From the NCBI RefSeq assembly GCF_008831285.2, contig NC_045145.1:10726802-10790801 (forward strand): DNA of 64,000 bases. Reading direction: 5' to 3'. Position numbers and translations under genes: made by a program. Below are positions 51,201 through 62,199 of the stretch, piece by piece. The notes beneath the pieces were generated by a model. That model was not told where the DNA came from. It saw only the letters and a list, made by a program, of their open reading frames with translations, and did not search any database. The stretch is from Nymphaea colorata. Its lineage: Eukaryota; Streptophyta; Magnoliopsida; Nymphaeales; Nymphaeaceae. Position 1 is the first letter of the stretch. The number at the start of each line of letters is the position of its first letter.

Positions 51201-54200
51201 GGATCTGCTCTTTCTTCTTGTCTTGGGCTATGAACTTGTTTATCTGGTCGTCTTGCTTCTATGATTCCGGCTCAGGCTCTCCTTGATTCATCTCAAATTG
51301 TATTTTGTTTCGAACATTTCTCTCAAAAACTAGAGAGTCTGAAAACATCTTCTTTTCTTTTAACCACCAGGATGATGTTTCATCAAAGATGACATCACGA
51401 GAAACATGAACTTGCCATGTGCTAGGATTAGCACATCGCCATCCATTTCGATATGGATCATATCCAACAAAGACACACCTCTGTGCCTTCTTGTCGAACT
51501 TAGTCTTGTGCTGTTCAGATAGAAAGACATAACATACACAACCAAATACTCTAAAATAACTCACAGACGGCTTCTTTTTATGGAGCATTTCATATGGAGA
51601 CTTAAAATTAAATCTTGGCACGGTAGTCGATTAATGACATGTACAGCAGTGCTGACACACTCGGCCCAAAATTTTGTTGGCATGTTCTTTGCATGCATCA
51701 TGCTTCGACATGTTTCTGCTATGTGGCGATTTTTCCGTTCTGCCACTCCATTTTGTTGTGGCGTATAGGCACATGTAAATTGCCTTCGAATACCATGTTG
51801 CCTCATGTATGTCATAAACATATCATATATATATTCGCCACCATTATTGATGCATAGACACCAAATTTTATACCCAAGTTCTTTTTGCACCATCTGGTGA
51901 AACTCCTTAAACTTTTCAAGTGCTTCAAACTTTTCCTTCATAGAATCGACATAAGTATATCTTGAAAAATTATCAATAAATGTGATAAAATACCATTGAC
52001 TTCCAACTGATGGATCTGGTACCTTGCCTAATACATCTAAATGAACAAGTTCGAATGGTGCTTTAGCTCTGTACTTGGATTCTTTGAATGACCTTCTGTG
52101 CGCCTTTCCATATTGACATCCAGAGTATATTTTGTCTATTCGTACTTCAAGTTTTGGTAGACCAATCAACTGCCTTTTATTAGACGTCTCCCGAAGTTTG
52201 TTGTATCCAACATGAGCGAGTCTCTCATGCCAAATATCTGAAGTATCATGCTTCCTTGTTTTGTCAATATATGTTGTTTTTGCTGACAGGACATATATTG
52301 ACTCAATTTTTCTTCCTTCAAACATGGGAGTTCCTTGAACATCTGCGTCTTTATAAACTTTCACATTATTTGGACCGAACAAAACATAGTGCTGCCCTAA
52401 AGCTGTAAGTTGTGGCACAGATAACAAGTTCTTAGTCATTCCCGGAACATGATAAACGTTCTCTAAAATCCGGTCTTTATCGAAATTGGCTACAACCTCT
52501 GCTTCTCCAATATGTGCCACTGGGAGCTTTGTGTTGTTAGCAGTAACAACAACTCGATTTTCGTCATATTCTTTCATACTTAAGAACTTGCTCTCATCAC
52601 CAGTCATATGATTTGACCATCCAGAATCAATTATCCAATCAGTTTGACAATTGATATTTTCTTCTTTTTCTTTTGTATGTTTTATATGAGTAGAATTGCA
52701 TCTTTCTTGTGTCATATCTTCTTTAAGCTTGATTGAGTACAGAAATAAACTTTTCTGTACAGTCTCATTAGCTCCCCCATATTGCTTACTTGTTGTGATT
52801 GTATTTCATTTATTTATTTTGACTCTACAGTCACGAACAAAATGATCCAATTTTTCACATCTAAAACACTTTTTCTTTGGTCTCCACTGCTGTTTAGTTT
52901 CTCTTGTTTTCTTTCTTTTCTATATTTTTCTCTTTCTTTTCATCAATATTTCTACTTGGAGACCGAATGACTAGCTTAGCTGGCCAATGTGATCTCTGAC
53001 TCTTACTAAACAAAGCTTCCTTATTATTTACTTTGAGTGAAAGTCCAGCCATTTGCTTCGCTAATGTTTCTTGATTGATCAAGAGATTCTCTAACTCCAA
53101 CAAAGTTGGTAGAACTGGCCAGCCTTGAACACCAATTATAAAACTGCTAAATTCTGGACGAAGTCCACGAACAAGAATTCTCGCATACGGGCCTCACTAA
53201 TCTTAGACTCAGGGTCAATTTGAAAAATCTCCCTACAGATTTTTTTAACCTTCATAAAATATTCTGCTATCGACATGTTTCCCTGAGTTAATGTAGTTAA
53301 CTCATTTTCTAGCGGTTGTAAGCAGACATCATTAGCTCGAGAGAATAGCGTTGCAAAAGCATCTCATGCTTCTTTAAGAGTCTTAGCATCACGTATATGC
53401 TCTAGTAAATCATTCTCAATTAATACCTTAATTGCAAATAGAGTTTTCCTTACTTTAATCATCCATTTCTTCTTCGCTTCCTCATCGACAGGAATAATAG
53501 TGTCTGATCTCAAAACTATATCTCATAATTCATATCTTAGTAAATAAAACTTCATGCAAGATTTCCAATAACCATAATTGCTATTGTTAAGTTTCTCAAT
53601 AATATTTAATGCAACCACTAATGACGCCATAATTTCATAATATAACTAGCCCAATTAATCTCACTAGTAAACCGGCCCTTAGACAGAACCTCGCTTTGAT
53701 ACCACTTGTAAGAAAAACAAATGTGGACCCTAGATATAACTTAGATCTAAACCTGAATTTATGCAAAGAAAAACTGACAGAATCTCGACGTTCAAAATAA
53801 TTCTCAATAATAAGCTTAACAAAGGATACTTAGTAGGAACTTAATAACAACACCAACAAGGTTCACAAAATGAACTTGACCAAGCAAAGATATAACATGT
53901 GCATCAACACTTAAGCCATGAATAATTATTTTTAACAATAAAATATTACATGAACACTTAGACACAAGAGTCTAATCACCTCACTAGCTCATGTAATGAG
54001 CTACCCCACTTACAAAAGAAAACACACCTTGCTGCACTCGTATCACCCAAGCAGCTCACGAAAGTGAGCACACCCACTCAACACAATCCACTCAACACAC
54101 TTCTTTTTCACACACACTCAAAATGCCTATCATCCCTATTTATAGGGATGAAGAAGTCGGTGGATGATGCTTCCACCGATTTCTACACGTTATATTATTA

Positions 54201-54785
54201 TTATTATTATTATTTTATTTATTTTCTTAATCATTACTAGCACTGACTTAAGAGAGGAGGCTTAAGAGAGGAGGCTCAAGATGGTTCGTGAGAGTCGGTG
54301 ATGACTCTTGAGTCGGTGATGACTCTCTACAACACCTTATTCCAGTTCTTATGGTATGCAAAACCATGGAAGTGAACCTCCCAAACAGTGCAAAAATATG
54401 AATATACAGTCGCATGCAATATTGTCGCCCAATGATATGATCCCCTTCTTCATTTGACAAACGGAAATGTATTTTTGAACCTACTAAAGTTATGTTCAAA
54501 AACATAAATTTTTTTTCCCTTTTCCAAAAGTGGAAACTATTTTTCAACCTACAATTTTCTCTTGATTCGATATTTCTTACCAAATAACATAGGCCGAAAA
54601 CAAAAACTAAACGTTGAGGGTCCTTTTCGTAATTCTTAAAAATAAGTAAGCTAGCATATGAAGATTAAAAATGTAAGACCCGTATCTACGATTATAGGTA
54701 AAAGGTGGATTCACGGTGTCTTTCATCTGTTCTCTTTGTTATTTTTTATGAGATCGCAGAGTATCAAATACATGGGAGGCATGAC

Positions 54786-54830
<45 letters not shown>

Positions 54831-55471
54831 CTTAGTAGATCCAAAGACACAGCATCCCCAGCAAGTGAACATGATGTACATCGTATCTGCATCCATCCTC
54901 TTCATGCGTCAATGAGAGAGTGAGAGAGCGGAAAAAAACAGATGAAATCATCAAAATCCTCTTCTCATGTGTATACCCGGCAGGGTTAAATGAATACTCT
55001 GCCTCTATGTGCATGCGATTACCCACACCTACTGATGGGAACCAATAGATTTTTTATAATGCTGTTTTGTTTTGCTTCTTCCCTCTTTCCTTATACGGAA
55101 GGAGTGAGAATACGATAATCCTCATTATTTCAGAGATTTCATCCACCAACCACACAATTTCAGGTTCTTCACCAGCTGTAGTTGGTTTGATGTGATTACG
55201 AGTCTGCGATTTGAAAGCTATTGTTTCGCTCGAAGTGCAAATGCTTTCTCCAAGTAAGAATGAAAGGGAAGAAAAAATGTAAAGGAAAAGAAAAGGCGAA
55301 GTGCTACTGACAGACGCTCTTGAGAGCTTCATCGTTGAGATGCCAAACTGCCTTGTGAAGGATAACATCCCTTTCACCTTCAACGTGCTGAACTAAAACA
55401 GCCAGCAGAGGCCAATCTGGGAATGCTTGGATTCTCCACTTTTCCCTCCTCTGGCCTTCGCGCCTTTGGTT
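48246..55471 (-). CDS. Conserved plant protein of unknown function, four 3' exons
   Basis: Exons on the - strand are 55471-55312, 54886-54831, 48767-48696 and 48380-48246 (TAG). All have GT-AG borders and matching phases, and they join without stops into about 140 residues. The first exon encodes a basic stretch and REKWRIQAFPDWPLLAVLVQ, then HKAVWHLNDEALKSV. The second gives a hydrophobic Cys/Trp-rich segment (YTMYIMFTCWGCCVFGSTK), possibly membrane-associated. The third gives DPYYDSEQYRKDGGDGTGFW. The last is a charged helix (QEDIEEAARAQLWREELIEE and on to a Lys/Glu tail). I recognise the pattern as a plant-wide single-copy-type protein but cannot name it. Upstream exons are unresolved: a segment at about 55605-55630 reading GRKPFPWNW could precede the first exon in phase. 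The 6.1-kb intron 48768-54830 holds a Copia element, and its donor sits against a CT microsatellite. Confidence 0.75.
48768..50176. other. Intron DNA
   Basis: Part of the large intron of the - strand gene, between the third exon's acceptor and the Copia LTR at 50177. No element or exon was recognised. Confidence 0.5.
50177..50766 (-). repeat. 3' LTR of the 50-kb Copia element
   Basis: A 590-bp LTR with (ATT)n at about 50665-50683 and a TATAAATA box on the - strand (50607-50614) inside the near-palindrome catccctatttatagggatg. Confidence 0.9.
50830..51046 (-). pseudogene. Copia RT stub joined to polyprotein C-terminus
   Basis: The - strand begins the RT region normally (EPASFEEAKNVEKWQAAMKD, ALEHNETWEFIPK). 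It then jumps, with a frame change near 50930, to the polyprotein tail GEIQLLPITSEDQVAGIFTK. Nothing of the YVDD box or the RNase H active site lies between, so about 1.3 kb of an ordinary Copia pol has been lost by internal deletion. Confidence 0.8.
51259..52715 (-). pseudogene. Copia protease, GAG-pre-integrase and integrase, mutated
   Basis: From 52715: protease DWIIDSGWSNHMTGDES (DSG retained), GAG-pre-integrase IWHERLAHVGYNKL, a zinc-binding region reading DKIYSGCQYGKAHR where the family has CxxC, so one Cys is now Tyr, and the integrase core. HLDVLGKVPD and FIDNFSRYTYV precede LCINNGGEYIYDMF. There the second catalytic Asp of the family's DNGGEY is replaced by Asn. YTPQQNGVAERKNRH keeps the Glu. 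A frameshift at about 51561-51621 precedes the integrase C-terminus (SYFRVFGCVCYVFL, RRCVFVGYDPYRNGW). Confidence 0.85.
52894..53630 (-). pseudogene. Copia gag, broken
   Basis: Starts at ATG 53630 (MASLVVALNIIEKLNNSNYG, YWKSCMKFYLL). It contains in-frame or frame-shifted breaks, including a TGA in ...LKEA.DAFATLF, where the family has Trp. The later part is open at 53103-52894 (LLELENLLINQETLAKQMAG). A Lys/Glu-rich tail follows and then stops before the zinc knuckle region. Confidence 0.75.
53707..54331 (-). repeat. 5' LTR of the 50-kb Copia element
   Basis: A 625-bp partner LTR. It carries the same TATA box (54137-54144) and a longer ATT run. Duplications of gagaggaggcttaa and gagtcggtgatgactct near its right end explain most of the length difference. 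Confidence 0.9.
54791..54828. repeat. (GA)n/(TC)n microsatellite at a splice donor
   Basis: A perfect dinucleotide run of about 19 units. On the - strand it begins at the fourth base of the intron that starts after the second visible exon (donor GTTCTC). Confidence 0.85.
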
Positions 55472-56592
55472 CTGAAGCATGAAAATTATATAGACCACAA
55501 CATTAAACAATTCACCACTGAATCATTCATCACATGAAGAGAAGCCCTTTCATGAAATTGATACGTTGCCGAAAGAAGTAAGACGCACCCAATTCCATGG
55601 AAAGGGTTTCCTTCCACTGCGTGAATCAGACAGACGGTTAAATCATCGTCACTGTGTTTTTTACCTCAGGAAAACAAATGCTCTTCTTCAACTCTAAGCT
55701 ACGACTTGAGCTTTTTGTGACTATCGACTGAAAAGCCAGGAAATCGTGTTTCAGGTACATGACGCTTCAAAAAACGAAAATACAGAAACGTGCAAAATAT
55801 ACCGTGCAGTTTGCCATTGGAAGGTGATGGCGGTGATGGATAAGGTGAAGGCTAGACGCTATTCTCACGCTCATGATTGCATCTGCCATTTACCTCTGAA
55901 ATACGGGGTTCACCCCCCACGGCTTTGCAGCGATGATCCTCATTTCTGCGCATTGTATATGCGGGAACGGATGGTTGGGGAAGAGATAATGTCTATTACT
56001 AATGAGTGGTAACGAGAAGACAGGAGATGCATGAGTGGTCCCAGGAGGAAGGAGATGTTTGGGAGGTTAGCACATTATGTTGGGGCTCTCCCTAGGTACT
56101 TCCTTCCCTATCTACCGGATGCTGCTCCCTCTCACTCGAACGGTCGCATATCGCCCGGTCAAATAATGCCTCCGCCCCCATGGATTCTAGAAAAATGGTA
56201 CGAAAGTACATCCATTTCCTTGTTAACTTCACAATATAAAAGGGAGGTTAATGCTTTAATTTAAAGAAAAAAACGATTGTAGTACCATAGTAATTCAACC
56301 AGCTATTTATATAAAATATATAGATGGTTGAAAGAAAAACAATCAATAAAAGTATAATTTAATACCATATAATAAAATATTCATCACCTTTTTTTTTTTT
56401 TTTACCATCCACTATGTTGAATCGAATGAGCTAATTGGATAGTTGGTCAAATTTGAAAAGTTATAGTCACCATTCAGCTTTTTATTCTTTTCCTTCATCA
56501 GATACTATCTACAAATATATGCAAATAATGTATTCTAGATTGTCCTTGTAATTAGTCAAGAAAAAGACTCGATCAAAGGATGTTGTGCAAGC
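55472..56592. other. Upstream part of the - strand gene, exons unresolved
   Basis: This region should contain the 5' exons of the gene ending at 48246. Two candidate - strand segments end at plausible donors: one near 55733-55670 (SIVTKSSSRSLELKKSICFP, followed by gtaaaa) and one near 55630-55605 (followed by gtgcgt). Their phases cannot all be reconciled, so no exon is called. A half-copy of the 18480-type MITE lies near 56400-56480. Confidence 0.4.
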
Positions 56593-56900
56593 TGCACTTG
56601 GCTTGCCCTTTGTAGGGTTAATACACTAGAAAAATACCTGCACTTGGCTTGCCCTTTGTAGGGTTAATACACTAGAAAAATACCTACATTCAGTAACGCA
56701 TGATCAATAATGTGTCCTAGATGAGTTAGACAGAAGATCAGCAACCAAAATGTTTATCATTACTATAGTGGTCGTCAGGGAACAGGAAAATGCATTTTTA
56801 ACAACGGCAAAACCCATTGCTAAAAGTTTTTAGCTAAGGTTTAGAACCATTGCTAAAATTAATAAAATTGTGCGTAAAAACATTTAGCAACAATTTTATA
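56593..56900. mobile_element. CACTA-type transposon terminus, duplicated
   Basis: cactagaaaaatacct is the terminal pattern of plant CACTA elements. It is followed by subterminal repeats of the form aacggcaaaacccattgcta, gctaaaagtttttagc and accattgctaaa. The terminus lies in a 46-bp unit repeated perfectly in tandem (56593-56638, 56639-56684). The opposite end (tttctagtg) was not found before 57500, so this is one end only. Confidence 0.55.
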
Positions 56901-56904
56901 TATG

Positions 56905-56946
<42 letters not shown>

Positions 56947-57059
56947 ACACTAATTAATTTACACAAAGCATTTTATTACCAAAAAATTGAATTATTAAAA
57001 CTAAAAATACATTCACAAACTGTTTTTTTTTTTTTTCAGTTGATCAACTGATCATCCAT

Positions 57060-57690
57060 TAGTTCTCCAAGAGTGTGAGTTCTAGCTTGAGTCTGTCTGC
57101 CTACCTTCTGTAGAAACCTGTACTCAAGCTTTAACGGATTCACAAGGAGTGTACTCGATCATTCCAATGAGAAGCCCTTGAACCTCATTCACGCCAGCAT
57201 CGAGCTCTTTCTAGAAACTCAAGCATGTGTTCTACAAACCAAAATTTGCCACTTGTTTGAACCTACAATCATCTCACCCCTTCTCATGACTACTTTAACA
57301 TGAACTAAAAATTGTTCACAATTATTATCATCCTCATTGCCACACCCAAAATTTCTAGCTAAGCATAAGGGAAAACACCAACAGGTCATTTCCTTGAGCC
57401 AAAAGCCTCTCCTTCACCTTGTCAGCACTCATATCCACTAGACCCATTTCGAATAGTACAACATAGCATATAAGTTCTGAAACAGGGTAGCAATCGGAAC
57501 CATGCTTCCACCAGAAGATTTCAACCCTAACATGACTAAAGGATCTAATAGTACCACACCATTCTTAAAGCTAATTCCAAACCGCCAAAAGTACAACCTC
57601 TAACAATGGGATTTATACCCAAACCATGAGCATACCGATTCAGTCTTCTATAATCTGCAATTCCAGAGTTGTTCTAGTGATTGTCCGCAA
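57060..57690 (-). pseudogene. Decayed coding-like relic, unidentified
   Basis: The - strand contains coding-like stretches in two frames, broken by stops: LKSSGGSMVPIATLFQNLYA, then VVLFEMGLVDMSADKVKERL and LAQGNDLLVFSLML, then LDAGVNEVQGLLIGMIEYTP. The composition looks like protein rather than noise, but no family is recognised. It could be a transposase or host-gene fragment. Confidence 0.35.
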
Positions 57691-57699
57691 GGGTGAAGC

Positions 57700-58721
57700 A
57701 TCAAAAGACAAACTTTAAAGCATAAGTCTCGCTGGAATTCAGCTTCAAATCTCAAGGTTGAACACTCACAGACAGCACAAGATCAATAGAATCCCTTTAG
57801 GTGACAGATTCATCTCTAGCTCTAGGTCCAAGTGACCCCGTTTAAAAAAGAAATATCCTCACCAAGTGATATCGTGGGCTTCCTCCTTTTTTTAGATGAT
57901 TGTTCGCATCCCAAAAAATTTTGTTTTTTGGAGTGCTCTAGAAAAATGAGGTTTGTTTTGAAAATATGAGAGACATGGACTCGTTTGTCGGTACGCGGAT
58001 CAACCGTTCCCAGTACCTTTACCAAGGGTAATCAATCCAATGGCTATGTTTATTATTGATGCATTTCATTTTAGCTTAAACATTTTTTCACTCTATATGC
58101 GATGTAGTGTTTGAGAAAATGTTGAAGATTTTACATTTCAAAATTTTGAGAAAGTTTTGAAGAGTCTTTTGAGAGTGTAAAACATTTTGATTTGAAAAAT
58201 TCTTTACAAATATTTGAAGATCTTTCTTTCTGAAGCCACTTTAATGTTCTTTTAAGACTTTAAGTAGATTTGAGATTTTGCTCTAATTCGGTTACCATCG
58301 AGTTAGAGCTCTATCTCATCCTGCTTAAGTTCTTTGGAATGGTGCTTGTGATCATATAAGTGATGTCAAGTAAGTGCAATGCATGAATGCATTGATCCTA
58401 TATGATTAAAGCATTCCTACCACAACATTCATCTAAAAGTATTCCTACCATAACATACATCTAAGAGTTTTGTTTTTATAGTTATCATAAATATTTTTAC
58501 AAATAAAGAAAAGTTTTTTGAAATTGGATTGGGGTTGTAGACCATCAAACATGATTTCAATATTGGGTTATTAGTTGAACTTTGGTCTTGATGAAGTCGG
58601 TAAATAGAAGCATCATGAAAAAAATGTTAAAAAAAAAGGAAAAGATGAAATACTCTCATGGAAAGAGAGAGAGAGAAAAAGAGAATTTAGAGGTCACTAA
58701 ATGAAAGATTTTGAAAGAGGG

Positions 58722-58758
<37 letters not shown>

Positions 58759-58945
58759 TAAACTTTTGAAGATGGAGTCTTAACATAAATAGAGAAAAAA
58801 AAAGTTTTTGAAAGAAGGAGAGAAAGAAAGGAAGATAGAAAAAAGATACATATACATGTGTATATACTATCACATATGCACATATATGAAAGTTTGTAAA
58901 GATGACATTGATTTGAATAGAAAGAGAGATTTTAGAGGAAAAAAT

Positions 58946-59030
<85 letters not shown>

Positions 59031-62000
59031 TTGTAGATGAAGGCATTTGACTTGAAAAGAGAAATAAAAAACTTTTAGAGAGAGAAAATAGGACATTCAT
59101 ATATCTATACATTCATATTAATATGAAAATTTGTAAAAATAAAATATAGAAATATAGAGAGAGAATGATGAAGGGAATCGTCATGTGCACATGTATGTAT
59201 ATAACATGTATGTCTTCATGAGATTGAACATCAAAGAAATTACTTAAAATAACCGACTTCAAGTTTGATGTAGGCCGAAGGGGAGCTTCGACTCATGCAA
59301 GAACCTAAGTTAAGTCTCCAAAGCCACATTAGAATGGGTTCTTTCGAAAATATTTTGGAAACCACGATCTCAAATATTTTTATATATTTCATTTGTTACA
59401 AAGGAATATGTTTCTTCCACCGTTGGGTATGGAAGAAAGTCAAACCACATGATAAGGCGCTCATTAGGGTTCCTAATCGGATTATTAAAAGAAAACTAAT
59501 GCCAAATGACATGAAAATGCATATTAACATGTACACATTCGTGAGGGTTTTCCCCAGGTTGGACAAGCCCCAACTTCAAAAATTAACATAAGAATAAACA
59601 GTCTCAAACCACACTCTCATTCTCACCATGCATTCACATACAAATGAAAAATCAAACTACTATGCATAGATAATATCTTACAACAAAGGAACATTCAAGA
59701 AAAAAGAAGGCATCACTCAATCATAAAATGAAATTGTTCGTACCCCACCCCTTCCTTGAAGGGTGTCAAATACAAATCAGCAAAATTTTTTTAAAATTGA
59801 AGTTTTGAAGAAAAATTTTCAAGAGAAATGGATCCGTCCGTCAGTACGATGTACAACCGTTCCTGTCGCCTTTAACAGTGGTAATTGGACCAAGGACTAA
59901 GGATCATTTGGATCATATACGAGTTTTTGATGCAAATCCTATATGCTTATGTATTGAGGTTTTGGATTCTAAGAACCAAAATTCATTTTGAATAAGTGAT
60001 TTGAACTCGTTTTGGATATTGGAGGATTCTTAAGTTGGTTCAAAAACCTTTGTTTTTTATTTGAAATATACAATTCTTGGGGATTTTGAATATTGAAATT
60101 GAGTTCTTTGTTGTAAACTCTAGATGGTTCATGAGTTGAAATTATGATCAACTTTTGGAAAATAGCTAAGTTTCCTTAGCAAAGAAAATTGATTTTTTGA
60201 ATTCTTCTTTTGCCAAATCATGTGATTTGGTTTGGTAGAGTTCATTTTTTTTATAAAATATAGGTTCCAAATTGTTAGAAAATGTGTTATTTTTCAAACA
60301 CACTTTGACCGAAATTATGAATGCATTGCTTGTATTTTCTTTTGAAGTTAAGAGAAGTTTACAAATTCTTGTTGCAATATGACTTGGTCACCCTTTTGCA
60401 ATTCAAATTTGAATCACTTAACTTCCTGAGAACGTGCATGTGGTGCCATTGATTTTTGGGTGAAAGTGAATGCATGAAATGAGAAAGGAAACTATATGGA
60501 ACATTCATTCTTCTCTCTCTCATAATCTCTCAAGATTCCTTCATAACATACATTCTTCACTCTCTCATAATCTCTCAAAGTCCATCCATTGTAATTACAT
60601 GTCATACAATCTACACATAAAGATTCATTTTAACTAAAATGTAGGACTTTCTATAAATGTGCTTATTATATGATTAAACACATGAATTAGAGATATAGTC
60701 CATAAGGTGGAGATTTAACATAAAATTATCAAAATGATAAAAAATATACAAATGATGCCAAAATCAATTTTTGAAATAGATAGGAGACGTGAATGACATC
60801 CACTTTTGTCTCAAGATAACCAAAAAAATTAGATCTTATATTGATTTAGATGGCTAAAAGTTATGGACATTGATTCCAATAAAGAGCTTGTTTCTAAGAT
60901 AGAAATGACAAGTTTTTCAAACCTATTCAAATTTCATATTTTTGTACTCATGAAATCATCAACTTCTTTGGATGATTCTAGGATAGTTGGCATTTCAAAT
61001 ATGTAAACTTTGACATTCTTAAGTCAATTCCTATAAAACATGGTCTGATTTCAACAACGTGCATAGATCTTATGTATGGATTGCTGAAATTAAGCAAATT
61101 TTAAAATGAAATGAAAATGATCTCATAACTTGGTATTATGAAAATCAAAATGATATGTTTTCTTAAAATCAGTTTGGGAACGTGTTCCAACCTGATTTTA
61201 AGAGAGGAAAATGATTTTTAACAAGAGATTGCACACGTATATGTATATATATAACAATGTATACATATACGTACCTTACTCTTCAAAATGAAATTTTATC
61301 ATGGGACCGCATGACTCATGAATCATGATGATTCATGGTTGAGTTCTTTTACGTAGGAGGATTGAAAACTTGTTTCAAATCTCCCCTACTACCCTTGATC
61401 AATCAAATAAAACATGAAACAAAATAACTTTAAATAGAAAGAGGTAAATGAATGCTCAAGCTAGTTCATCCTTAGTTTCACCGTGCAAAGGTGGATTACA
61501 TTAATGAGAATGCATCCATCCTTAATAGGTTTTTTTCGTCATGTATATATTGCAGCAAGATCACTCTCTCACCGTGGGATTCCCTCATGGTGGGGAGTTT
61601 AAAATGGTTTTAAGCTGGTTGTTTTGAAAGGGACGTGGCCTTGTGCCACTTTTCAAAATTTGATACATGGGTTCATCTTTAAGGAAAACCAACGTATGCA
61701 TGCATTATGCATTAACATGTACATTTAATCGTAGGTTTCTCCTAGCTAGACATTATTCACAGCCATGAAACAAATGAAAATAAACCATCCCACGAATTGC
61801 TGGAATTAAAATGAACTAATGAGAAGCCAAAATAGATGAGAAATGGGTTTAAATCGCCTACCTTGCGGTCGGTCTTGATACTTGATCTTCGCCTTCACTT
61901 GTTTTCTAAATCGAGCAGTCCTAAGGGAGAGTCCAAGCTTGGATTCAAGCTTAGCAAAGCTAGAAGAAGAATGGCTTGCTTGTTGGAATTTGTAGTAAGA

Positions 62001-62199
62001 AAGAAGGCTTCTCACCACAAAATCATAAGTAAGGGTTCACTTAAGCACCCTAACTTAGCAAAATCAATGGAGAGAATAGAAGAAAATGAAGATGAAAATA
62101 AGAGGAAAAGGGGAAGAGGGCTTGGACGAATCTCTCCTCTCTTCCTTGGCTTCTCTCTCCTAGCTCCTTGGCTACATCAACTTGATGGAATACTTGAAA
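57700..62199. other. Non-coding retrotransposon-like DNA
   Basis: No genes were recognised. The motif cggtacgcggatcaaccgtt with tacctttaccaagggtaatc (57985-58035) recurs in diverged form at 59845-59895, about 1.86 kb away in the same orientation. A perfect TA run spans about 58947-59024 and another about 58724-58755. The style matches the untranslated parts of large Gypsy elements. Confidence 0.45.
58947..59024. repeat. (TA)n microsatellite, about 39 units
   Basis: An uninterrupted TA run flanked by agagga-type purine sequence. It is the longest pure dinucleotide run in the window. Confidence 0.9.

Larger units (their letters stand above)
50177..54331 (-). mobile_element. Copia element with deleted RT/RNase H, inside an intron
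   Basis: A 4.15-kb element with LTRs 50177-50766 and 53707-54331 (TGTAAGAAAAAC...CTCTACA). A PBS gctttgatacca (53693-53704) lies two bases from the right LTR, and PPT gtctccccctc (50767-50777) adjoins the left. Gag, protease and integrase are present but damaged; RT and RNase H are almost wholly missing. The flanks tgtgg and acacc do not form a target duplication, which suggests rearrangement at one end. The right LTR has small tandem duplications near its end (54250-54331). Confidence 0.9.

Noticed and set aside
50172-54336. tgtgg and acacc as a target duplication of the 50-kb Copia element
   Set aside because: They are not direct repeats of each other; the base-by-base complement is coincidental.
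55746-56264. Two + strand frames upstream of the - strand gene
   Set aside because: They show no similarity to known proteins and probably overlap 5' exons or UTR of the - strand gene.
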